Shown piece by piece: positions 42,559 through 55,021 of a stretch of 64,000 nt of DNA. Position 1 is the stretch's first letter. Each line of letters starts with the position of its first letter. Below the pieces are notes generated by a model. It saw only the letters and a list, made by a program, of their open reading frames with translations, did not search any database and was not told the DNA's origin. Origin of the DNA: Schistocerca nitens (lineage: Eukaryota > Arthropoda > Insecta > Orthoptera > Acrididae); contig NC_064622.1 of assembly GCF_023898315.1 (NCBI RefSeq), forward strand, positions 179,696,178 through 179,760,177. The letters run 5' to 3'. A program made the position numbers and the translations under genes.

Positions 42559-43045
42559 TGTGGTGTCACCGCCAGACACCACACTTACTAGGTGGTAGCC
42601 TTTAAATCGGCCGCTGTCCGTTAGTATACGTCGGACCCGCGTGTCACCACTATCAGTGATTGCAGACCGAGCGCCGCCATACGGCAGGTCTAGAGAGACT
42701 CCCTAGCACTCGCCCCAGTTGTACAGCCGAATTTGCTAGCGATGGTTCACTGTATACATACGCCTTCAGCTACGTCATTTGCTACGACCTATCAAGGCGC
42801 CATATTCAGTTACTATTGATATTGATATTGTGAATCATGTACCGTCAAGAGCGACGTTCGTCATTAATGGATTAAAGTTAAGTATCAAACTAATTACGTC
42901 CGCTTTCTGAATTCTAATTCCTTGTCATGTTCCAGACCTCACGCCAGTATAGTTCTTCCCTCCTCACGCCAGCCTGCGTGAGCTAAAACGCGTGCATTTC
43001 GGCCTCCTCTCGTAACACGGTGTTGGCTCTTCTGCCAACACAACA
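42559..43045. mobile_element. Solo LTR of an LTR retrotransposon (fossil)
   Basis: A 487-bp sequence starts TGTGGTGTCACC and ends GCCAACACAACA, flanked by GTAAA and GTAAT (probable 5-bp target duplication with one change). No internal gag or pol region is attached, as expected after recombination between two LTRs. The family is not settled; Gypsy-like is likely. Low visible decay suggests moderate age. Confidence 0.75.
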
Positions 43046-44558
43046 GTAATACTCCCAGCTGGATCGACAATGTGAACTACTAGCTCAGCCATTAGCAGTG
43101 TTCCATTAATGCCATGCATTGGACCTGTACAGCCTCTGCACCATTCATCAGTCATATGTGTGGTATAGCTGCTACAGCGTCATCGAGCAGCGTTATCAGC
43201 TGGGTTAAAGCTGGTCTATCAGCAGTCAACGAAGTGGATTCACTGGTAACCATATCGTGGTAATCTTCGAGAGTCCTGGGTTCAACTTGAGGCGTCCCCA
43301 TGTTTCTACCAACTGCCTTGTGTTTCGTGGAATGTACGCCGATCCCGCTGTGTAAGCACACTTGATGTGGAGATGACACCTGACCTGAGGCAGCAACGGT
43401 GCCGTCGCAGCTGTTGTACTGCCTCAGAATTTCGCTGCGTCAGCACACTCACTCGCTATCTGCCAGCCACGGCCACCTACTGGGCCACAGCCATCGACCT
43501 CTTGTTGTTACTGAGAAGCACCCTCGTAGACGTCCCCCGCGGTGGCAGAGATTCCGTCCCATAGCTTCCCACACACGCCACTTTGGAATGGCCACCCCAC
43601 AACACTCGTATTACCTGGCTGTGACGCTGGTGTCAGCATAGTGCTCAATGCACGACACGACGACTACATTGGGAATAATGCGTCAAATGTCAATTCAGAA
43701 TCAACTACAGCACTATTAAGTACCTTTTGTATTTTGGGAAAGTCCCTCCATTGTTTATTCTCAATGGATTGCGCTTGCAACATTCTTTTTTTGGCACATA
43801 TGTCGTCAAAAATTGATGCACTCAGATTTTGATGACATCGACTTTGTTTGATACGCCGTGCAATGAAAACAAGAACACCCTTGAAGGTCTGTTATTAAAA
43901 TTTTCAATTGACGGTCTAGTTCCGTAACGTTATCAAAAACAAAATGCACCTAATTTTTTAAGCGGAATACAGTTGTTGCACACCAGTTATAGGTTGTCTC
44001 GCTCAGGGTTAACATGGTGAATGTTACGTTATTTTCTCTCGCAGGTATTATTAACAGTGAACATAACAGAAATAGATAAAAGAAAGCTTTTAATAAGTAG
44101 TTGAGACAATGATTGAACATAATTGGCAACCAGTCAGAGGAACGAAAAGATCAGAAGTAGTTGAAATTTGAGACTATAGTATGTGAAATTACTTTATCCA
44201 TTATATTTCAATAAAAGTATTGAGAACGGTACGCGTCTTTTCATTTAGTATGTATAACATGGGTGCGAAACATTATCCACAAAAAATTTGAGCTTTAGTG
44301 AATGTCCAGGGCTAGAGCTAGAGTTGTATGTGTATCATTTTCTAGTAGTTATTCATATTATCTGTAGTCTACTGACGCTCCGTGCGAGGCAGCGCGCCTT
44401 CATGGAAGCGTCTACTAATATAATTTATTTACAATTTTCGTAGAGCTTTTTTGGCTATGAGACATACCTGTCTACAGCTGCATTGTCTTCTAATCTCAAA
44501 AAAAAAAAAAAAAAACAAAAAAAAACCTGAGAACGTCGTTTACAAATACGTTTAAATA
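43046..44558. other. Unclassified; GC-richer to 43650, then AT-rich
   Basis: Short open frames occur at 43152-43379 (minus) and 43399-43641 (plus), but no domain or conserved motif supports a gene. Oligo-A runs lie at 44500-44526 beside the Tc1 element. Confidence 0.4.
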
Positions 44559-44713
44559 CACTCCTGGAAATTGAAATAAGAACACCGTGAATTCATTGTC
44601 CCAGGAAGGGGAAACTTTATTGACACATTCCTGGGGTCAGATACATCACATGATCACACTGACAGAACCACAGGCACATAGACACAGGCAACAGAGCATG
44701 CACAATGTCGGCA

Positions 44714-45400
44714 CTAGTACAGTGTATATCCACCTTTCGCAGCAATGCAGGCTGCTATTCTCCCATGGAGACGATCGTAGAGATGCTGGATGTAGTCCTG
44801 TGGAACGGCTTGCCATGCCATTTCCACCTGGCGCCTCAGTTGGACCAGCGTTCGTGCTGGACGTGCAGACCGCGTGAGACGACGCTTCATCCAGTCCCAA
44901 ACATACTCAATGGGGGACAGATCCGGAGATCTTGCTGGCCAGGGTAGTTGACTTACACCTTCTAGAGCACGTTGGGTGGCACGGGATACATGCGGACGTG
45001 CATTGTCCTGTTGGAACAGCAAGTTCCCTTGCCGGTCTAGGAATGGTAGAACGATGGGTTCGATGACGGTTTGGATGTACCGTGCACTATTCAGTGTCCG
45101 CTCGACGATCACCAGTGGTGTACGGCCAGTGTAGGAGATCGCTCCCCACACCATGATGCCGGGTGTTGGCCCTGTGTGCCTCGGTCGTATGCAGTCCTGA
45201 TTGTGGCGCTCACCTGCACGGCGCCAAACACGCATACGACCATCATTGGCACCAAGGCAGAAGCGACTCTCATCGCTGAAGACGACACGTCTCCATTCGT
45301 CCCTCCATTCACGCCTGTCGCGACACCACTGGAGGCGGGCTGCACGATGTTGGCGCGTGAGCGGAAGACGGCCATAACGGTGTGCGGGACCGTAGCCCAG
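44714..45400 (-). CDS. Tc1-like transposase, catalytic part
   Basis: Carries VVFSDESRF (first D), LLFQQDNARPH (second D) and SPDLSPIEYVWDWM (E). The spacing between second D and E is 32 residues by my count, against the usual 34 in Tc1. It ends KGGYTLY then a stop. It cuts and joins DNA at TA sites. One frameshift near 45370 is the only evident lesion. A sequence error or a recent mutation would both fit. Confidence 0.9.
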   Translation of the reverse strand: MGYGPAHRYGRLPLTRQHRAARLQWCRDRREWRDEWRRVVFSDESRFCLGANDGRMRVWRRAGERHNQDCIRPRHTGPTPGIMVWGAISYTGRTPLVIVERTLNSARYIQTVIEPIVLPFLDRQGNLLFQQDNARPHVSRATQRALEGVSQLPWPARSPDLSPIEYVWDWMKRRLTRSARPARTLVQLRRQVEMAWQAVPQDYIQHLYDRLHGRIAACIAAKGGYTLY

Positions 45401-45747
45401 CTTCATGGAGACGGTTGCGAATGGTCGTCGCCGATACCCCAGGAGCAACAGTGTCCCTAATTTGCTGGGAAGTGGCGGTGCGGTCCCCTACGGCACTGCG
45501 TAGGATCCTACGGTCTTGGCGTGCATCCGTGCGTCGCTGCGGCCCGGTCCCAGGTCGACGGGCACGTGCACCTTCCGCCGACCACTGGCGACAACATCGA
45601 TGTACTGTGGAGACCTCACGCCCCACGTGTTGAGCAATTCGGCGGTACGTCCACCCGGCCTCCCGCATGCCCACTATACGCCCTCGCTCAAAGTCCGTCA
45701 ACTGCACATACGGTTCACGTCCACGCTGTCGCGGCATGCTACCAGTG
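45309..45747 (-). CDS. Tc1-like transposase, N-terminal part
   Basis: The start is taken as MPRQRGREPYVQLTDFERGR because that Met begins the conserved domain; upstream in-frame codons belong to untranslated sequence. It contains two helix-turn-helix units (EAGWTYRRIAQHVGREVSTV, ATSQQIRDTVAPGVSATTIR) that bind the terminal repeats. At about 45370 the reading frame shifts by one base, and the catalytic domain continues in the next frame. Confidence 0.9.
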
Positions 45748-46439
45748 TTAAAGACTGCGATGGAGCTCCGTATGCCACGGCAAACTGGCTGACACTGACG
45801 GCGGCGGTGCACAAATGCTGCGCAGCTAGCGCCATTCGACGGCCAACACCGCGGTTCCTGGTGTGTCCGCTGTGCCGTGCGTGTGATCATTGCTTGTACA
45901 GCCCTCTCGCAGTGTCCGGAGCAAGTATGGTGGGTCTGACACACCGGTGTCAATGTGTTCTTTTTTCCATTTCCAGGAGTGTACATCGTGGCAGCCCTGC
46001 AGCCAGGCGACTAGCGCGAGTTTTGGTGTTCTCGTAAAGATAAGTCATTTTAGATTATAAAACATAAAGATTAGTACTGATTACGTGGTAAATAGGTGTA
46101 TTAGTGTGCCTTTTAAGTGTACCATTAAAAGTTTCATTTTTCTTTACGTAATATAGCAGAAAACGCGAGAAGACCGTACAGTCGTATTTTCTGTTTACGT
46201 TCTGCTGCAGCAAATCTACAGAATTTCGTTTAGTTGTTCCTTGCTCTCTCCAACAATTTAAATTAGCGTATCTCTTCATTATTTAACTAGCATTTCCGGA
46301 CAGTAGCGTAAAGTTTAAGTAGTTGTTTCAGAAACTTTGCACTTTTGTTTTTGTTTACACACAGTTGCGTATAGGCCAAATTTGTGTAACCGAATTTTCG
46401 TGTCTATCTGTAATTTAACTGGCTTATTCTTAATAAACC

Positions 46440-47365
46440 ATTACATTGTTAGGTCGGGGCTTTGGTGTGATGGGTGCTGTAGTTTTTTCCATGTGGGTGA
46501 CTGTAGTGGCGTGGGAATAGGGGAAGTAAATGAGACTCATCAGTGGTTTTGTAGGATTTGTAGTAGAGATAGGAAGATACTAGAACAGGAGGGGAAAATT
46601 GCCGCCCTTCAGGCTGAGTTAGACAAGGCCAGGGGAGATCTTGACAGGTTAAGGAGGGAGAAGGGTAAAGAGAGGTAGGAAGTGGCAACAGGTAACAGGA
46701 GGAACAGGCCTAGAACTTTGTCTGACAGCTTCATGGTGAATGTGGAAAATAGATATGACCTGTTGCTTCAGTTAGAAGCTGGTGAGCCTCAAGCAGTTGC
46801 AGGTGTAGACAGGGCACAACAAACTTTCAGCAGCAAATTGAAAAGTAAGAATGTAAGGAAATCAGTAAAGAGAAAGAAAGTGTTATTGTTAGATAGTTCC
46901 CATGGAAGAGGTGTTGGCCAACTTTTGCAGGATGAACTAGGGTCAGAATACCAGGTCACCAATTTTTTTAAACCTAGTGCTGGTCTGGAGCAGGTGACAG
47001 AGGATTTAGGATCACTGCAAAGATTTCACTAAGGAAGACACCGTGGTTATAGCGGATGGGGCAGGTAACAGTATTGACAGAGATCCTGGGTACAGTATAG
47101 AGTGTGACCTGGCGAAGATTGCATCAGCATTGAAGCATACTAGTGTTGAGTTTGTATCTGTTCTTGGGCGCCATGACCGACCTCATTTGAACTCTTCTGT
47201 CAAGAGAGTTAATTTGGAGCTTGAATGGCTGCTAATGTCGGGTGCAGGGTCACACATTGGTGTGGTTCCTATTGATTCTCTCAGTAGGTGAGATTATACT
47301 AGGCATGGCCTTCACATCAACAGGAAAGGGAAGGGTAAATTGGCTGGGGAAATAGCAGGAAAGTT
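46440..47365 (+). CDS. LINE ORF1: PHD-type zinc finger plus SGNH/esterase-like domain (broken)
   Basis: WCDGCCSFFHVGDCSG and HQWFCRICSRD give the Cys/His ligands of a PHD finger (46460-46570), followed by a coiled coil (KIAALQAELDKARGDLDRLR). In the next frame, KKVLLLDSSHGRGVGQLL is the GDSH-like block I of SGNH hydrolases. VVIADGAGNSID follows after a shift, and TRHGLHINRKGKGKLAG is the C-terminal His block. CR1 ORF1 proteins are known to combine these domains and are thought to bind nucleic acid or lipid. About three breaks. Confidence 0.75.
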
Positions 47366-47615
47366 AAAGGGGAGAGGCACTGTCATGAGTGGTAAAATAC
47401 CAGTGGTTATAGGGTTCAGAAAAGACCCTTTTTTAGGGTACGGAGGACAGAAAGAAAGCAAATTATAAGAAAGGTTAGAACTGAGACAAACCTTAAGTTT
47501 GAGAAAGGAATCGAAAAACATAATTCCAGCTTATTACATTAGCATAAACAGCTATTGGTTAAGAATTTTCAACAGTCAGCAGATGATATAACTACCAAAT
47601 TTTAACTCAGCTAAT

Positions 47616-50600
47616 GTGAAATGTCAGCTATCTTTATTGCATCAAAATATTCGAGGACTGAGAAATAAAATTAATGAATTGATTACCTGCATAGATGAAT
47701 TAGAGTCTTCAAACCCAGCTGACATAATCTGCCTCTCTGAACATCATGTGACCACTGGTATAGAACATTTAAGTGTTACAGGGTTTAGGTTAGCATCTCA
47801 CTTTTGTAGATCAGAAATGGAGAAAGGAGGAGTTGCCACATTCATTAGGATCTGTCATAAATTTAAGAATATAGACATTCATAAATTTTGCCTCGATCAG
47901 CATATGGAACATGTGCAACAGAATTAGAATTTCACAAAAAATCCTTCATAATATTAAGTGTATATCGAGCACCTGCAGGTAACTTTAGTCTGTTTGTAAA
48001 CCACCTTGAAGCTGTACTGGCCCACTTAACAACCAAAAACAAAGAAATAGTGGTTGCTGGTGATTTCAATGTAGATTTCCTTAAAGACTCTCCCAATAAG
48101 AACTTATTTGAGTTAGTAACACTGTCATTCAACTTAATTCCCACTGTAAAGTCCCCGGCCAGCCAGAGTGGCCGTGCAGTTCTAGACGCTTCAGTCTGGA
48201 ACCGAGCGACCGCTACGGTCGCAGGTTCGAATCCTGCCTCGGGCATGGATGTGTGTGATGTCCTTAGGTTAGTTAGGTTTAATTAGTTCTAAGTTCTAGG
48301 CGGCTGATGACCTCAGAAGTTAAGTCGCATTGTGCTCAGAGCCATTTTTTTTTTGTAAAGTTTCCCACTAGGGTAGCCACTTGCTCACAAACAGCCATTG
48401 ATAATACCTTTATAGAAAAGTCCAATGAACAAAATTATATTACAAAACCAATAGTCAATGGCCTCTCAGACCATGACATGCAGTTCCTTCTGTTAAATGT
48501 TAATACTGAACAGGATATAAAATCTGTTAACTCTGAGCTCAAGAGGGTAATCAATAAGCCAAAAATTGATTATTTTAGGACACTCCTCAGAGACATTCAC
48601 TGGACTGATGTTTACAGTGCTCATGGCATGAATGAAAAATACAACGCATTTGCTAATAAAGTGCTTACATTATTCGAACACTGTTTTCCCCCAAAACTTA
48701 CCAAGGTTAGAGCAAAGTCTACAAAAAAGCCATGGATTACTCGAGGAATAGGGTTATCTTGTAAAACAAAAAGAAAACTGTATCTGTCAATCTGAAACAG
48801 TTCCGATGTTGATGCTATAGCACATTACAAGAAATACTGCAAACTATTAAAGACTGTAATACGGATGTCAAAACAAATATATTACAAGGAAAAGATAGTC
48901 ATATCAGACAACAAAATAAAGACAATATGGGATATAGTGAAGGAGGAGACCGGTAGAACCAACATGAAGAGGAACAAATAGCATTAAGAGTACATGATAC
49001 AGTGGTGACTGATGTGTATAGTGTTGCAGAACTTTTTAATAAACATTTTATAACTGTCACTGAAAAGATGAGGTTGTCAGGTTCGGTAGATGCTGCTATG
49101 GAATACCTCAGACCAGAAATTTCAAGCAACTTCCATAATATGAATTTGACCCTCACTACCCCAACAGAAATAATGTCCATCATAAAATCTTTAAAATCAA
49201 AAACATTTAGTGGGTGTGATGAAATATCAACAAAGTTAATTAAAGAATGTGATTCTGAGCTAAGTAACATATTAAGCTATCTGTGTAACCAGTCATTTAT
49301 CAGTGGAATATTTCCTGAATGGCTGAAATATGCTGAAGTTAAGCCACTGTTTAAGAAGGGAGATAAAGAAATAGCATCAAATTTCCGTCAAATTTCACTG
49401 TTGCCAGCATTCTCAAAAATTTTCGAAAAAGTAATGTACAGTCGGATTTATTACCATCTTATGTCAAATAACATACTGTCAAAGTCGCAGTTTGGATTTC
49501 TAAAAGATTCTGATATTGAGAAGGCTATCTACACTTATAGTGAAAATGTGCTTAATTCATTAGACAAAAAATTGCAGGCAACTGGTATATTTTGTGATCT
49601 GTCAAAGGCATTTGACTATGTAAATCACAATATCCTTTTAAGTAAATTAGAGTATTACAGTGTAACAGAAAATGCTGCAAAATGATTCAAATCTTATATC
49701 TTTGGCAGGAAACAAAGGGTGTTATTAGGAAAGAGACATTTATCAAGCTATCGGGCATCATCCAACTGGGAACTAATTACATGTGGGGTCCCACAAGGTT
49801 CCATTTTTGGGCCCTTACTTTTCTTGTGTATATCAATGAGCTTTCATCAGTAACATTACCAGATGCCAAGTTCGTTTTGTTTGCCGATGATACAAACATT
49901 GCAATAAATAGCAAATCAAGTGTAGTCTTAGAAAGATCAGCTAATATAATATTTGTGGACATTAATCACTGGTTCATAACCAATTCTTTGTCACTAAACT
50001 TTGAAAAAACACACTACATGCAGTTCAGAACTTGTAAGGGGTGTCCCACGAGTATATGTCTAACATACTATGACAAGAAGATAGAAGAAGTGGACAGTGT
50101 TAAATTCTTGGGATTACAGCTTGACAATAAATTCAACTTGGAGGAGCACACCACAGAACTGCTGAAGCGTCTAAACAAATCTTTGTTTGCAATGCGAATT
50201 TTGTCAGACATAGGGGATATAAAAATGAAAAAGCTGGCATACTATGCTTACTTTCAGTCCATAATGTCATATGGGATTATTTTTTGGGGTAATTCATCAA
50301 GCCAAGTTAAAGTTTTCCGGGCACAAAAACCTGCAGTAAGAGTTATATGTGGTGTGAACTCAAGAACATCCTGCAGAAGCCTGTTTAGGGAACTAGGGAT
50401 ACTACTGCTTCACAATATATTTATTCCTTAATGAAATTTGTCATTAAAAATATATCACTTTTTCAAACCAACAGCTCAATGCATGGAATCAATACTAGAA
50501 ATAAGAATAATCTTCACAAGGATTTAAAGTCACTTAGTCTTGTACAAAAAGGTGTGCATTATTCAGGAACACACATTTTCAATAATTTGCCAGCAGCCAT

Positions 50601-50702
50601 AAAAAGCTTAACAACCAATGAAGCTCAGCTTAAGAGAAGCCTAAAGGATTTATTGGTGGCCAACTCCTTCTACTCCATTGATGAATTTCTCAGTAAAACC
50701 AA

Positions 50703-50706
<4 letters not shown>
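47616..50706 (+). CDS. LINE ORF2: endonuclease and reverse transcriptase (broken)
   Basis: Endonuclease: LLHQNIRGLRNKINEL, ICLSEHHV, SVYRAPAGNFS, VVAGDFNVDFL and, after the SINE, GLSDHDMQF. Reverse transcriptase: FSGCDEISTKLIKE, KPLFKKGDKEIASNFR, FCDLSKAFDYVNH (motif A), VPQGSIFGPLLF (motif B, frame-shifted), VLFADDTNIA (motif C), VKFLGLQLDNKFNLEEHT. The C-terminal block runs to 50706. There are about five frameshifts or stops (47.9, 48.80, 48.98, 49.69 and 50.43 kb) besides the SINE. Confidence 0.85.
48153..48353 (+). mobile_element. SINE-1 inside the LINE endonuclease region
   Basis: Complete copy with B box GGTTCGAATCC and a T-rich end. TSD TGTAAAGT at 48145-48152 and 48354-48361. It shares AATTAGTTCTAAG and AAGTTAAGTCGCA with the copy at 56970-57161, forming a subfamily. 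Confidence 0.95.
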
Positions 50707-50774
<68 letters not shown>

Positions 50775-50906
50775 TCTGCGCAATTTCAGCGCAGTAATGT
50801 GTTCATTGTAAATGTGTGTGAGTGTGTGTGTGTGTGTGTGTGTGTATATAAGTACAATCTAACTTCTGCACCATTTCAGTGCAGTAATGTGTTCATTGTA
50901 AATAAG
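50706..50906 (+). repeat. TA and GT microsatellites and a duplicated 3'-UTR segment of the LINE
   Basis: A TA run at 50707-50769 and a GT run at about 50815-50845. CAGTAATGTGTTCATTGTAA occurs on both sides of the GT run (about 50792 and 50881), a local duplication of about 90 bp. Confidence 0.85.
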
Positions 50907-51172
50907 TATTATAGTAGTTGTATTACATGTTTATTACCTTATAAATAAAAAACTTTTTTATTTTAAATTCAGTGCATTAGTATTTGTAAAATGACTTTCA
51001 TATAGTGTTCATTAAAAATGGCGATCGTTCCACTTGGGACCTGTGGAATGGTACATTAGCTTATTTGTTTTAGTTGTAAATATTTGTCATGTATTGTTGT
51101 TTTTCTGACATGTTCCACATCCTGGAGGACCTCCTCACTACGGATCAATTGGAATAAAAGTAAATCTAATCT

Positions 51173-54055
51173 ATAGCATTATCGAACTTCCTTGAGACAC
51201 GACTTATGCTGTTTCACTTCTTGCAGTCTCTCTACTAAGAACTAAACATTTAGTTCTCTTACCTGAAAATACAATGCAATCCAACCTCTTTCGGAACTCC
51301 GTAAGCTCTTACTTTGTTTACCAGGTGACAATAAGCCATCATATGAGAGACTTCTGGGAAATGAAGACACACAGTATTTGAATCTTGTGAATAAATAGAG
51401 CAATATGAGCTTCGCATCGTCGGTGTCTTCTGGAATCATTATTGCTTGCCGCCAAGAAGTCCTTTGATATTGTCTACCTGTCCGATCACAAAACGTGTTT
51501 CGTAGTTATACATAATTACGTTGTCAAACAGCTTGTCAGGAATAGTGACTATTCAGTGGGCAATGCGCTTACGAAAACTCATAGATCGGAAATCTGTCCG
51601 ATTCTGGTTACCTGCAGAAGCAGCGGTGCCCTACAGAAGGCCAGCAGAAAATTCCACGAAGATCAATAGTTGGAATTTCAATGTATTGTCTATTTCACAT
51701 ATCTTTACCGACGGGAAATACTAGAATTAGCTGCATTAGCTGTAGGGGCTCGAGTAGTAGGGGCATGATATTCCCACCCTCAAGCGAGAGGGCACATTTT
51801 TTGATTTCGTCTGTCCCCATTTTGAAAGCAATTTCAGATTACAGTTGTATATATTATTCATTTTGTTGTCAACACTAATTATTTGGCGTATTGAAACGCA
51901 AATTTACTGCAAATTATTAAAAATATATGTTGTAAAGAAAGAATGTAGTAGGGACGTCCGCAATCGCTAACCAAAAATAATCTAGGCACGGTATTAACAT
52001 CGTTGATACTCGAGAGCACGCACACGACGAGTTGCAAGTTGACAGTGAGCGAGACCAGTTATGGGTACTGGCGAAAGCACGTTTAAAGTTGTATGTGTGA
52101 GAACTTCGTGGTATGAATGTCGGGCAAGACGTTATCAAGATACGAGCCATAGCGTGGGCCAAAGAGACATAATTATTTGGGAAGAGTTTCAAGAGTATTA
52201 ACGGCGGAAGTGTACTACGTGGCCAAATATATTTAATTCTGCTCGTAAATGTAAAGAAAAGCCTGTTACCTAACAGTTATCGCCATCAAATCATCGCACC
52301 GTGTCTACGGCAACTCCACCTCAAAGTAAGACTGTTACATATTAGATATTTAGAAATGTAAAAGATTTGCCAACGCATTAGAGTCAGACCTGAACATTAT
52401 ACATATTTTGTTAACTTTAAATTTTGTCAGTCTGAATAATTATCCCAAATAATCATACCAATTGCTGGATCCTTTTCCTATCATTAAACTAACCTAGTGT
52501 CACTTAAACGAAAAGATTTCATTTTACATTTATCATTCAGTCAGTCAGCAAATCTTAAGTTTTGTTATATCAGTAAAAAGTGATACTTTACGATTTAAAT
52601 GGCAGTGTTGATTAACTGTCGCAGATCTAACTACTTCCATTATCTTTCATTGTCTTTCTTAATGACATTAACTTACATCGGACGGAGAAAGCTAATGGGA
52701 ATCTGAACACGACTGATAATTCACCCTGTACATCAACAAGCAGGTATTGTTAGACTCAATGAAATCTTTTCACTACAATAGTTACTCGGCTAATGCTTGC
52801 AGCAATTATCTTTTTTTCCGAATGAGCCATCTCTGTGTAAAATTATCTTAAATCATTGTCTATTCTCAGTTACACATCAGGGGGCATTCCATTTCTCTGT
52901 GTGGTAGGTCCCCTATCGAAGCTCCTCACTCTGTCACGATACAACACTCTCTCCGTCTCTCCAACTGCTTTCGACACTTTCACTCACCTGACCTCTACTC
53001 AATAATACTACAACCCTCGGCAGCCAAAAAATATGTGTTAATCATGCGATCGGCCGTGCAAAGATGAGCATAGTAACATTCCAAACAAAGAGTCAAATAT
53101 ACCAAAAAGAACTGTCATTTGCTATGACATATACGTATTTCATAACCATTTCACCTAGAATGCACATTTTTCCATTTTATGAAAGAGCTAAAGAGTGTGC
53201 ATACTGTTACAGATTTTACGCCAGCACCTTCTCAAGCCGGCTCCACAGCCTGCAGCCAGGCGAGCTGGCAGTCTGCCTTCCAAATTCCGCGGCCAAAGTT
53301 GGAAAGTGCACAGTCAGCACGGCGAAAGCCTGTACTCCGACACTGTAGTGAACATATTTACCACACCATAAGCACTTACGCATGCTGTCTGGGCCACGTA
53401 CATGGCCGGAAACGGCGCCTTTTCATGGCGACACAGGGGTGACAGAGTATAAATTATAGCCACTGTGACCATTCAGTACCTCTTGTGACTGCTGCCCACA
53501 CTGTGACATCCTTCACTACAGTCGTCGGTCCAGCGTGGATGATCCACTCTCGTCTCCACCTAGATGATGCCCCTGCGAGACACTGGTCTATGACCTGGTG
53601 ATGTCGGCGCCTGAATGGCACCTTACACATGGGGCCTTCTGTTGGCTGACACAAACCGATTCCTGGGTGCCTCAGAATGGTCCTTGGTTCGTAGTCTGTT
53701 TGAGTGGCTCCTGCACCAGACCCACTGGAAGCGGCTGGCTGGACATTGCTTTACACCTGGCGGCGGGCCGCTGTGTGCCTGGGATAAGAAGGCCTGACGT
53801 AGGTGGCACTCACTGAGGTGCTGACACCGCTCGTCTGCTGTGACCGCCTTTCCAGCCTGGCATCCTTGTTGCCACCTCACGTTGCTGCGTACTTCGCTGG
53901 GCAATCACCAACACCCTAGGTCATCTCAAGACTGGCTGTCTAAGACTTGCTGTTGTTACCATTGCATTTATGATTCAACGACGGCCGAAGAACTGATCCT
54001 TTATGTCTGTTAACCAGCTAATCATACTGCAACCTCATCTTAACGTATTACGAGT
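51173..54055. other. Mostly plain intron or intergenic DNA with decayed repeats
   Basis: At 51268-51345 the minus strand reads HMMAYCHLVNKVRAYGVPKE, a scrap of LINE reverse transcriptase (compare HCRLINKVRAYGI in the LINE at 2441-4156). 51350-53050 is AT-rich with nothing recognised. 53200-53900 is GC-richer; its minus strand (VTVWAAV and SRFQWVWC-like words) may be a very decayed Tc1-type transposase, which I hold only weakly. Confidence 0.4.
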
Positions 54056-54612
54056 TGTGTGAGAACAATAATGAGAATGATTTTTTTATATACCGACGTT
54101 TTCTTTTTTTTCCAAACAACAATATTGTCTCCTTCAAAGTACTTCGCTTCGGCAGCTACACAATTGTTTGCAATGTTGATAGTAGCGTTGAGAGGTTTCT
54201 ACAGGTATGGCCTTTAACATGCCGCTCACATTTCTTTGAATTTTTTCCAGTGTCCCCATTTTAGGACATTTTTCAATTTCGGGAAAAGAAAAAATCACAA
54301 GAACTCAGCTCAGGTGAACAGGGGGGCTGTGGAACAACATTAACGCCTTTTGAGTCAAAAAATCCATGACTGAAGTGGCCGTGTGACATGGGGCGTTGTC
54401 ATGATGCAGCATCCACTTGTCTGCAATGTCCGGTCTCACTCGATTCACCCTTTTCCTGAGACTTTCGAGGGCATCTTTATAAAACACTTGGTTGAAGGTT
54501 AGTTCTTGTGGAACAATCTCACCAGATCACGCACACGTTTGGCGTTTTCGTCAGTTTTAACGCTGAAGATCTCTCTCTGAGTGAAGTTCATCTTTAACGT
54601 GTTCTCGGCCTT

Positions 54613-54789
54613 CAAATGTTCAAATGTGTGTGAATTCCTAAGGGATCAGACTGCTGAGGCCATCGGTCCCTAGACTTACACACTACGTAAACTAACTTAC
54701 ACTAACTTAGGCTAAGAAGAACTCATACACCCATGCCCGAGGGAGGACTTGAACCTCCGTCGGGAGGGATCGCGCAATCAGTGACATGG
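54613..54789 (-). mobile_element. SINE-3 copy inside the mariner relic
   Basis: Antisense SINE-3 with B-box complement GGACTTGAACC. TSD TCTCGGCCTT at 54603-54612 and 54790-54799. Confidence 0.92.
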
Positions 54790-54958
54790 TCTCGGCCTTA
54801 GAAAAAATCATTTGTGCCAGTTAAAAATTTGTGCTCTTGATAAGGAATGATCCCCATAGGCCTGTGTTGACTTTTCAAAGGTCACATTCGCGAATGCCCA
54901 ATGTTCAACACAAAATTTGATGACATAACGTTGCCCTAAATTCCACTGCTCCATTTTC

Positions 54959-54962
<4 letters not shown>

Positions 54963-55018
<56 letters not shown>
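54963..55018. repeat. CA microsatellite
   Basis: About 28 uninterrupted CA units. The cysteine/valine frame across it is an artefact. Confidence 0.97.

Positions 55019-55020
<2 letters not shown>

Positions 55021-55021
<1 letters not shown>

Larger units (their letters stand above)
44559..45981 (-). mobile_element. Nearly whole Tc1-like transposon, 1423 bp
   Basis: Ends CACTCCTGGAAATTGAAAT and its near complement (ATTTCCAGGAGTG), each bordered by TA (44557-44558, 45982-45983). A single transposase gene fills the element on the minus strand. The right subterminal region carries GACACCGGTGT. It is the best preserved DNA transposon in the window and inserted next to, or within, the 5' end of the LINE that follows. 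Confidence 0.93.
45984..51172 (+). mobile_element. CR1-clade LINE, near full length
   Basis: In order: 5' untranslated region, ORF1 (PHD finger, then SGNH esterase-like domain), ORF2 (endonuclease, reverse transcriptase), and a 3' untranslated region with TA and GT microsatellites and the tail AATCTAATCTA. A SINE-1 sits in the endonuclease region. The exact 5' end is unclear because the Tc1 element abuts it. Multiple stops and shifts show it is inactive. Confidence 0.85.
54060..55020 (-). mobile_element. mariner relic with internal deletion
   Basis: Minus strand from 54960: MEQWNLGQRYVIKFCVEHWA and STQAYGDHSLSRAQIFNWHK (N-terminal helix-turn-helix). After the SINE-3 it continues with RVNRVRPDIADKWMLHHDNA then PCHTATSVMDFLTQK (second catalytic D) and a decayed SPDLSxCDFF block near 54330. 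The segment with the first catalytic D is missing. A CA repeat (54963-55018) lies at its 5' edge. Confidence 0.8.

Noticed and set aside
43152-43641. Host exon in the GC-richer stretch after the solo LTR
   Set aside because: No domain, no convincing splice sites, and open frames on both strands with no motif.
53200-53900. A Tc1 transposon relic on the minus strand
   Set aside because: Only scattered transposase-like words in shifting frames; not listed as an element, only noted as weak.
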